From: Dipylidium caninum
Taxonomy: Eukaryota > Platyhelminthes > Cestoda > Cyclophyllidea > Dipylidiidae
Assembly: GCA_017562135.1 (NCBI GenBank)
Contig: QEYB01001296.1
Coordinates: 1 to 64,000, forward strand
Length of the DNA: 64,000 nt
Reading direction: 5' to 3'
Shown here: in pieces, positions 11,562 through 20,348 of the stretch
Numbering within the stretch: the stretch's first letter is position 1
Layout of the letters: each line of letters begins with the position of its first letter
The notes under the pieces: model-generated
Seen by the model: the letters and a program-made list of their open reading frames with translations, nothing else
Database searches by the model: none
Told to the model about the DNA's origin: nothing
Made by a program: the position numbers and the translations under genes

Positions 11562-12898
11562 ATGGATCCGTTTAACCGGCTAAAGGCGAGTATTAATGTT
11601 GTGGTTATATGGAAAGTCTTATTTATCGTATAGATCTCGATCATTTTAATATTTATTTTTTAGAACTGCGCCTTATCCAGTCTTGCTTTGTCAATACTTA
11701 TTATCACCGCATGGAAGATTCTCCAACCTGATTGTGTGTTACCTAATAAAGCTTCAGTCAACCATACCCTTGCAATTATTGTCCCATTTAGAGATCGATT
11801 TACGAATCTACTCTCTTTTCTCCCCCATATGCACCAATATCTAAATCGGAAGGGAATTCCTCATACATTCTACATTGTGAACCAGGCGGATGATCTCAGG
11901 TTTATTCTCTTCACTTTGTTGAGTTCGTTCTTAACATTTTCATTTGTCAACGATTCTGATAAATTTTGATCAATTCTAAGCCACTTTTGTGACGCCGTAA
12001 CAAGATTAAGCAAAACTCTAAGGTATTGACTTAATAAATTATAACTAGTGCCACAGATCCGTTGGTAAAGCGTTAAATTTTCATTTTTATTAAGGTTCAA
12101 CCGCGGATTCCTTTTAAATATCGGTGTGAAGGAATCTGAAACTATGGAATCACGCTATTTTGTGTCATCTGTATCCGGGTGGACTGCTCCTCAACCCGCT
12201 TGCATCATGCTTGCTTTACATGACGTAGACCTTTTGCCTATAGACGCTGGTCTGAATTATGAACATTTTGGACGATATCCCTACCATCTCATCCCATACT
12301 GGATGCACCCACTGTACTACGCATATTCAGGATACATAGGGGGCGCTATATTAATATCTCGCGAGTCCTATCGACTAGTCAACGGCTTTTCCAACCGATT
12401 TTGGGGATGGGGACGTGAAGACGACGAATTTGGGCTCAGAATGCGTGCAGCTAACTTAGTTGTGAGTGGATATTCATGTGTGTCTCAAAATTGGCAGTCT
12501 TGAGTGATCATTTTTTATAGATCCAATCGGAACGGAAACCAACGATTGTAGTCTCAAAATTCCGTCACCTCCATTCCAGACTTTATAAACGGGAGCGGAG
12601 CCCGCTCGGTACCCAGGTACATAAAGGAACCCTTGTCTTATTCACCAGATAGATGACATGTATAAAGGCCTCCAGTGAGTAATCGCACCCTTGCTTTTCT
12701 GCTTTTTGCCTACTACATACTCAATTTCAGATCGGACACTTGCGCGATTACACTTCTGGACTGAACACTACCCAGTACACAGTTATTTCCCGAATAAAGG
12801 TTGAAATATCGAATGTGGAAGCTTGGATAATAAATGTAAAATTACACTGCGACACACTAGTAACTCCCTACTGTCAACAAGAATTCGGTATTGTTTGA
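11562..12898 (+). CDS. B4GALT7: Xylosylprotein beta-1,4-galactosyltransferase 7
   Basis: Golgi type II membrane enzyme (GT7 family) that transfers galactose from UDP-Gal to xylose in the glycosaminoglycan-protein linker. Exons: 11562-11603 (start, uncertain), 11664-11899, 12095-12461, 12521-12616 and 12731-12898, about 302 residues (human 327). A membrane anchor (CALSSLALSILIITAW) follows the short N-terminus. Catalytic landmarks are all present: IIVPFRDRF, YIVNQADDLRFNRG, the metal-binding DVD in LHDVDLLP, GYIGGAILISRESYRLVNGF, NRFWGWGREDDEF, FRHLHSRLYKRER, and the C-terminal SGLNTTQYTVISR ending in a paired-cysteine segment (LHCDTLVTPYC). FRHLH and the C-terminus favour B4GALT7 over other B4GALTs. 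About 17 extra residues precede LHDVDLLP. Exon 1 uses a weak donor (GTG|GTTATA), so the start could differ. The gene lies 304 bases after MCTS1 on the same strand. Confidence 0.9.
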
Positions 12899-12947
12899 TA
12901 GATCTTTTCATTCTATTAAATGGTAATGAGCAACTGTACGACTTCTT

Positions 12948-12953
12948 AATAAA
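12948..12953 (+). terminator. Poly(A) signal of B4GALT7, just before the ATG101 stop
   Basis: AATAAA lies 49 bases after the B4GALT7 stop codon and 19 bases from the complement of the ATG101 stop codon. The B4GALT7 transcript therefore probably ends at or inside the last exon of ATG101. Confidence 0.5.
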
Positions 12954-12972
12954 AGTTGGTATTATTTGAAGG

Positions 12973-13850
12973 TCAAGCTCGTTGAGCTCCTGAGGTTTTG
13001 GTTTGATTCACTGACAAAGTTCCAAGAAAGTGAGTAATGGTAAATCGATAGGGAGAAACCTCTGGCATTGAGAAGTCGGTGACGGTGTCGCACTCCGCCT
13101 GAGAACTCCCCAATTCAGGCAGGAAATTTTCTGATGTATTAATGCAATCAAGAATGTATAATAGTTCCCCTTTAAGTTGCGATGCAAATTTATGATGGTA
13201 TTCAGGATCATCTAAAAGGTACGCAAATTATGGCATATTTTCGGGAGAGAAATTATTTGTCGTCATAGTTGTCGGTGGTTATTACCTGGGTCTTTTGTTT
13301 GTAGTTCGACGTTAAAAGTCCACCGTTCCCAAGCCGATAACTCTGATCCGAGGACCCAGCTGCCCCTGCGGTTTGCAACAAAGGCTAACGCAATGGAGCC
13401 TTTCAAGGATTTGCCCTCCGTATAATCAGATTTTTCACAAAGTGCCTTCACGAAAAGTGTTATATTCCCAACTATGCGTTCATGCAAGGATTCCGATGCT
13501 ACTTTTATCTGTGGTTGGCGTGTTGATATTTGGTAAATTGGCAAGCGTTAGAGAAATAATTGGGTCATAAATGTTAGAACAAACGTTGCCAAACTTACAT
13601 ATGTCAAGTCAATTGTTTTACAATCGACGTCCTCAATCCCTATATGGGATGTAAAACTAACAGCCCCATCTTTGAAACTGAGCTGGAAAATTGGATAAAG
13701 GAAGACTTACAGTCGGAAATGTACGGTGTAGAAGTATAGTGTGGAATAAAGCGTGAAGAGTCTCCTCCAGCTCGCGCTTCTGCAATAGCTGAGGGGATCA
13801 GTTCGGTAACGACATCTTACCAAGTTGATTGTGTACTCCTTCAAGGCCAT
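12973..13850 (-). CDS. ATG101: ATG101, HORMA-domain autophagy initiation factor
   Basis: ATG101 is the HORMA-fold partner of ATG13 in the ULK1 complex that starts autophagosome formation. Minus-strand exons in coding order are 13821-13850, 13711-13779, 13599-13682, 13286-13508 and 12973-13211, giving 214 residues (human 218) with every phase consistent. Recognisable segments: ELEETLHALFHTILLHRTF (human VEEAMLAVLHTVLLHRS), GIEDVDCKTIDLTY (human GTQDVDCDFIDFTY), GSIALAFVANRRGSW followed by AWERWTFNVEL (human PWEVWTVKVHV), and PEVSPYRFTITHF (human RDVQPYLYKISF). Introns are 41, 28, 90 and 74 nt. In the WF-finger region the Trp is kept, but the Phe two residues on is Leu (WVL for WPF). The gene is complete and undamaged, convergent with B4GALT7. 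Identity rests on human family sequence from memory but is consistent throughout. Confidence 0.88.
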
Positions 13851-14935
13851 CACATTTAAGACTGTCTTTGATGGGTCGTGTAGTTCGGTATTGAAGCAGA
13901 AAATACAAACAAGAGGCTGGCTATGTGGTCTCAAGTCTTTAACAATTAATGGATTGGTGTGAGTGTTCAGAGCATTACAAATATCCGCTGCACTGTGGGA
14001 AAGGTCATTAAGTTGGTCTACTTCATTTTTGGTAAATCTACAGTCAACTTCGGTCTAAATAGTTCCGTTAAAGCATAAATGTCCCTATGGTAAATACGTT
14101 TTTGTACTTCAAGTTATTTTAGCAGGGCTTATATGCAGAAATTTTTATCAAATATGATTTCGTTTCCAGCGGATCCTTCAGACCTTTCAATTTTTTTGCG
14201 GAGCGTATTCTACCCCTTAGAACATTTGATTTACTTTCCCTTAAGAGGGGCTTAAACTTCTCTAGTGTGTTTATTTGGTTGTGCTGAGGATCCATTGACT
14301 ATACTTCCACTCGATCATGTTTGACGCGAACTTTCCCTCAGCAATCCCTACTGAGATTCTAGCCAATAGATAACCTGGTGACGACATCTTACACCATGAA
14401 CTGGTATTCCTCCCAGGTATGCTTCGTCGCACGTGAAACCTACTTAACAACTTGGGTCTATAGCTCTGAACTAAACGTGCACACTTAGAAAACTATATAC
14501 GAGTATGTCCAGATGACCATTGCCTCTCGCTTTTTAGTTTAGAGCAACAGTGTAATCCCCTACCTTCACCTATATTTCTCGGCTTTGTTGTTAAATTCTG
14601 TGTCTTTCATGTCTAATCCTGAAGTCCTTGAAATAATACCTTTAATTTAGATTGTGGGCAGTCCATAAGTTTAAATTCATCAAGGTCTTTTCTTTATCAC
14701 CCTGAAAAATAATTATTTATTCTTACGCGAACGGGTTAAATTGAGTTGACTATAACTACAGCCTTCTATCATTACCTTCATAACACATAAAATTCGCCCG
14801 TATTAGGACCAAAATCAACTTTAATTACGAAAACTTCAGCAGCCTCGTATTGTTATCATCAGATCTCAGTAAATTTATCAGGTTCCCTTTCTTGTCTTAC
14901 TAATATTTTTGAGTCAATAATAACGGGAGAAAACT
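13851..14935. other. Region upstream of ATG101, no gene seen
   Basis: About 1.1 kb holding the ATG101 5' flank. No convincing coding segment, RNA gene or repeat was recognised on either strand. Confidence 0.4.
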
Positions 14936-15311
14936 ATGAATAGTCTATTTCAGAACTATTTTCATTTAGATCAAAGCATTGAAGTCCTTCCACTTATAAC
15001 CATTAAAGCTTACTATCCGAACTATGTCGTCGAAATTGCACCAGGTATGACTTATGGGACTAATAAAAGTTTACGTCAACATCCGAAGAAAGAGGAAATT
15101 TACTTTGCATTTCAATCATACAGGCAGTGGATTTTACAAACTCCAATTTAATCAAATCCTGAAGAAGGCGCTTCTTATTCCGTCTTTAAATGGCAAGACT
15201 CGGACTTTAAGTTTGCTGCCATTTAGGCGGAACTTGAAGTTTTCAGGGTGGGGCAGTTGCCGAATTATGAAGAACAGTAACACTTCAAAATCGACTGGTA
15301 GTCCAAAGTAA
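14936..15311 (+). CDS. Weak candidate: fragment resembling an ASH/MSP-type beta-sandwich protein
   Basis: Two adjoining open frames read YYPNYVVEIAPG and then KVYVNIRRKRKFTLHFNHTG. The order resembles the beta-strand rhythm of ASH/MSP/HYDIN-type domains of ciliary proteins (proline-glycine turn, a V-V strand, then a later strand). The frames join only through a putative 25-nt intron (GTATGACTTA...AAAAG) or a one-base indel. There are no flanking exons and no catalytic or diagnostic residue, so this could be chance. Confidence 0.15.
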
Positions 15312-18300
15312 ACAGTGCTCAAATTCTTCAACAAGCCGTCAAATACAAAATCAAGCTCATAGATGCAAAATCGAGCATGCTTGGATCGCACTCGAATTAT
15401 TTTAAGACGCCTTAGATGGCTAGCTATGATTATTGTAATCCCGCAGTGCAGTCCGTGTAGTTCATGAGCTTGTTTATCCCCAAAGAAAACGTGTTTGAAT
15501 CCGTTAAGGGGAGGAATCGGCAACCTTCTCATAATGGAACATACTCCGACCCCGAACCAAGCCCTAGCGATCGCGTCTTGAAGTCGAAAACTACTCATGG
15601 ATTCACAGCCTGAGATTCGCCAATATAAGTCCAGGACATAAGGGAACAAACGCTTTTTCGGCAAGGAAGTTATGAACCGCCTGATCGCCTCCTCTCGGTC
15701 TTTCTCCCAAAGGTCAAAGGCGTCCCACGATATGTCATCCAGATCTTGACAAAGCACGTCTATTAGGCGGCCTGGAAACTCTATCGCAGAACCGCTGAAC
15801 TTAGTGGGTTGCCAAGCGATTTCGTTACAGGCTCTGAAGAACTCCCTTTTTATGATGTGATGCTTGAAATAGCGGGTGAATGTGTTCGATAACTCGTCAG
15901 TTATTGAATCAGCGGATATTGATAAATTAGGGAATTTTGATTACAAGTCTAGAGGGACAAGGAGGCAACAATTAGTTGTTGATCATCGCTAATGATACGG
16001 TCATAAAATTTTCTACCTGGCATTAGAATATGTTTTTCGCGACGAATCAGTCAGACCTCATACACTGTTTGCGTAGTAGTAAGTTAGGTAATTAAGTGTC
16101 ACCGTCAGTAACGCTGTTATGGTATTGCAGTAGCAACGGAAAAGCTACCACCTTACAGTACTTGAACGCCAATTTATCCAAGAGAGTGGCAATGGATGCG
16201 AGATATCATTGTTCAAGATAGCGTAGATGGAAGAACGAGTCTTACGTTCAAATGACGTGCCAGAGGAATGTCGTCGGTTGCATCGCTGCTCACTCCCCGG
16301 TGCCATTGGACACGCTGTTGCTCTGTCGCATCTTCTTCGAATGTCCCGCAAAATTTGATCATCTGTGGTTTTGGTTCACTCTATATTTACACAAGTAATT
16401 AAATTGTATATAAAATTCTTCTTGCTTACTTTTGCAATAATTAAGCCTACGGTACCACACCGGGTGCGACACTGTACGATTTGTGTGGGCATGATATGCA
16501 AAGTTTTCCTCACCTTCGTCAAAATTTTACCGTCTTTATTTATATTTCCCTGTGTAGAATGTAAATATTTCTCCGGCAAAATTTCGGTACTATAGCTCTA
16601 CTGGATGTCTTATAATCAAACTGCGTAATTTCTAGGTATTTTGTCGCCCAATTTAATCTGGCAAATCGCGAACACGAAGACTCTGTTCACACCTTCAGAG
16701 ATTGCAGTGTCATGGCATAGTTCAGTACTTTGGCTGTCTTTCGCAGTCGCCCCGGAACCAAATCTCTCCTCCCCGCCTCCATCAACAGCAAAAAGGTTGA
16801 TCCTACAATTCTCTTCGCATTGCTCTTTTATTTGTTGAGGTTTTTCACCTCAGGCACTCAAGTTCTGAGAGTGACAATGAAGAAACACTCCCTACACCTC
16901 GATTGTCAGACCCGCTAATCAGTATAACAAGAAAACAAACTCGAAAGATCGCGATTAAACGAAGCATTAGTTGATCTACTCGGAGTACTTCATGTGGCAC
17001 TTTTCCCTCAGTATATATCTGCGAATATGTGCAACGTGGAGAGGATGGGGACGCCTGCCCACCCACGATTTTGCGGGTCGAAAGTGGTGGCACTTTACCA
17101 CTTGCGAGTTGAATCTCGGATTTATGTTAGCTAAATGCGGCACCAATGCAATCACGCAATGTTATATGAATTCTAAGGAATATGGGAAGGTTTATGAAGC
17201 GGTGAATTTGTATTCTGACCCTAGATCGGTAGGAATGATGTATCCTCAAATTTACTATAGTAGTGCAGACGCAAACAACCGCAGCATCTGTTGGCTGTTT
17301 TTTACTTAGTTAAGACATTTGGAAATTGGACGTACTTCGTGAAGCACCGTGGTGGCATGTGCCAGGTTCACTTCTGGTGAGTTCTAAGACAAAATGAAGA
17401 CGTTCATCCTCTAAACGAACGCTTTCACTGTATTCAGTTACATGGACAGACCTCGTGGAGCTTTGCGCGTGCGGTCCGGAAGCCCTTGGACATGTCGATT
17501 GATTTCTTTCGAATTTCAAACCGACCGACTCGCGTGTGGCGCAACCACCCGCCTGTCGGGCGGTCGGCGGACGCGGTCCCGGCGAGGCGCGCGGCGGCGG
17601 ACCTCGGCCAGCAGGAATGCCGCCGCCGCCACCGTCTTAGCCCACTTACTCAATGCCTTTTGGAACTAATAAATTTCACTAGTTCACTTATTGCAGTTCC
17701 AATAGGAAATTAAGCTCACGTTAGTAGGACCTGTTTATGAATTGGTAGTGAGGTCAAGTTCTCAAAAGATAAGGTCACTGATGTTTCTCATCATCACGCG
17801 TCTTGGTGGCAGCCCTCGTCGCTTCGAAGGCAACTCGACCAGACTCGTGTGCATCCGCATAACGCCCCAAGCACCAACATTCGAGATGAAGATGTATAAG
17901 GTTTTGTGGTGGAGACGAGGGGAAACAGCGTTCGCGGGTTTACCTGTTGCAATGATTCGTCTGAAACAAGCATTAACGGTAAATTAATCCTCATTATAGG
18001 AGAAAGTAGCCTTCCATAAACATAACCTGAAAGGATTGTGATTTTATCCGCGTACTTCCACAGACCGATCAAATATCGGCAGAGGAAAATTGCGGAAAGG
18101 GAAGAAGGAAGGAATGTAATTAAATGGTTTACTGCAGCTAACCCCTCCGCAAGACTCGATGCAAGTCAGTCAGAGACGGTACGCTGGTTCTGGTCAGTCT
18201 CGCACGCCGGACTCATCTGGCAAAGAGAAAGAGATAAAGCGGAGTCAGTCAATGCATTTTCCACTGGAGATGCGCATTCACGAAAGAAGTGGGTTGACCG

Positions 18301-19535
18301 AAAAACCCACGTGCACAGATGCACTCACTGGAAGGTATTAAACTCTTCGAAGAGATGTGTTTGACCAAGAAGAGGGTATTTAGTTTATTTTAACATTGTC
18401 TGACATAAAACCTCACAGTGCTGCGTGTTCGCGGAGGTGGCGGCCTCGAGGATCATCGCATGTCGGGGAGCAGGACAGCCTAAGTGGGGCGGCCTCCATG
18501 CCCACTTTTACCTCTTAACATTTTCAGGTATCCCTTCCTTCCTATACATAGCCGGTCTAAGCAAAGCTATTTTTATATACGTATTACGGGACTAACAAGA
18601 AGAATATCAACATTATTCTGGAACAAGAATGACTTAACAATGTCTGCCTCATAGCGCCATTTTCATCCGCCATTCCTCCTACTGACTTATTTCGCTTCAT
18701 TTGCTCTTTTTCGTCTAATTGCTAGGTCGCCGCCAGCTTAGTCCTTGTGCTTGCAGTTGCCCACCCCTCGAGTCCTCCAATGTGTCTCCGATGGTGGTTT
18801 CGCGATGCGATGAAGAAAATGTGCTCCCAGGTCTGAACAAAGGGAGGAAGGCATCGTGCCAGTCAGGTATAAAAGTATACGGAAGCGTGAGGGATTTGTG
18901 TGAGTTAAGTTGAAACAAATATTTCGCACGTTTACCTATCGGAGCAGCATTTCAATAGTGCTGCGACTGCCGCATTGCGGTCGGCTCCCCATCGCCCCAT
19001 TTAAGGGGGAGGGGGGCTCGGTAGGTCATTTCCTGTACTCAAGCGTGATCCGCACTGGACGACGCCCGCAAGTTGGTTTTGGCGAACTGTCGTTTACCTT
19101 CTGTTTAGCTTAGCAGCGTCAATAGCAGCGCCGACACGCTCAGCGCTCCCGCGTCCCGGTTAATTCAACAAGAGAAGCCGATCCGCCACTAAGACGCCGA
19201 TGGGGTGGAAACAGTGAACACGCGCCCCGATCCACAGTAATGAGACGGGGAGGCGTAAAAAGGTACACTCTACTAACGTTCCCATCGGTACAGAACCAAA
19301 TACGCACCTCTGACCCATTTATTAAAAGTGTGCAGATGAGAAACTGTTATGCTACTTTAAACAAGATTTTACTGAAGTAACACAGGGAAAATTCATATTT
19401 CACAGTTTTTAGCAGTGTCTAGTTTAGTCAAAGTCCCATTTTATGCTATAATATTTGTGGTTTGGGAGCTAAGAAGGGGTTTTGGTGAAAGTGGAAGAGG
19501 TTCAATTGTGGTTAGCACCACCACCTGCGTCACCG
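15312..19535. other. Region without recognised genes; composition turns GC-richer
   Basis: About 4.2 kb. A 201-codon minus-strand ORF (15152-15757) overlaps its left end but has no recognisable motif. From about 17.4 kb the sequence becomes noticeably richer in G+C, with a dense CpG patch at 17520-17640. Many short ORFs overlap on both strands, as expected by chance in GC-rich DNA. Confidence 0.4.
17520..17640. other. Short CpG-dense, GC-rich patch
   Basis: Roughly 120 bases packed with CpG, including CGGGCGGTCGGCGGACGC and a GCCGCCGCCGCC run, in otherwise moderate sequence. It could be a promoter-type CpG patch or a 5' UTR. No gene start could be tied to it. Confidence 0.4.
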
Positions 19536-19569
19536 CTTCCCCCTCCTCCTCCTCCTTCTCCTTCTCCTC
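19536..19569 (+). repeat. Polypyrimidine tract with CTC/CTT triplets
   Basis: About 34 bases of nearly pure pyrimidine, mostly CTC and CTT triplets, lying some 800 bases upstream of the LRR-Ig coding region. Such tracts can be 5' UTR elements, polypyrimidine acceptors or simple repeats; which applies here is unknown. Confidence 0.6.
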
Positions 19570-19980
19570 GACATTACCCCTGATATGGGGCTTAGCCCAT
19601 GGAGTAGCGGAGTTTGATTCGGCGCATCGCGTGCTGCTAAGTCTGTCGCTGTCGCTGTCGGTAACTCGGATCAGTCAAAATCGAGGTGTCAGGGGAGGAG
19701 TTGGAGATCAGACGGCAGGGGGGCCACCATCGTCGAATGCTTCGACCCGTTGGGGGCATGACCACGACTACAGCATTGGTTAAAGACCAGTGAGGCGAGA
19801 AACGCCCAATCGGATCACGGAGAAGGCATTCTACGCAAAAATGCATAAACAGATTACTGAAATACAAATGCGGCGGTGTGTTGGCCCGGTCGAATAATCC
19901 CAAATTGGCAAGCCGTCCACCTCGCCGCCTGTCCGTGTCTCGCCGCCTGTCCGTCCCACGCGACCGCGCGTCCACCTACA

Positions 19981-20075
19981 CGCACACACACACGTGCGCG
20001 CGCACGCGCACGCATCGGTCAGCGCGACGAGGACGAGCTCTCGCGCTGTGCGTGCGTGCGTGCGTGCGTGCGTGC
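19981..20075 (+). repeat. Alternating purine-pyrimidine microsatellites: (CA)n/(CG)n, then (TGCG)n
   Basis: 19981-20013 is a CA/CG alternating tract, and 20047-20075 holds about six to seven TGCG units, with a 33-base spacer. Both have strict purine-pyrimidine alternation. They lie about 280 bases upstream of the LRR-Ig start codon, probably in its promoter or 5' UTR. Confidence 0.85.
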
Positions 20076-20348
20076 CATGGATTGCAGAAGCTGCAAAGCG
20101 CATTGGCTGCCGAATGCCTCGCCTTTGCTCCAATGGCCGCTTCTGTGGGTGTGCATATGCGCACTCCCGACCGTAATTAATGGGCCGTTCGTGGCCTTAT
20201 CCCATTTCCACCCTTTTCCCCGTTGCATCTCCCAATTTCATCTTACTTGCAAAGCAAATACCAAAGGAAGTGAGGGCTGGCTAATTTGCTCTACACTTGA
20301 GAAAATGAAGGAATTTAACTCTTGTACAATGCATTACTGCCTACTGCA

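Noticed and set aside
12649..12675. Apparent 27-nt micro-exon in B4GALT7 between two acceptor/donor-like sites
   Set aside because: Its donor gives a broken frame, whereas direct splicing 12616 to 12731 is in frame and gives the expected C-terminal length.
15152..15757. 201-codon minus-strand ORF
   Set aside because: It is long for chance, but there is no domain, signal peptide or splice context that I can recognise, and the opposite strand is also partly open. Kept out of the annotation as unsupported.
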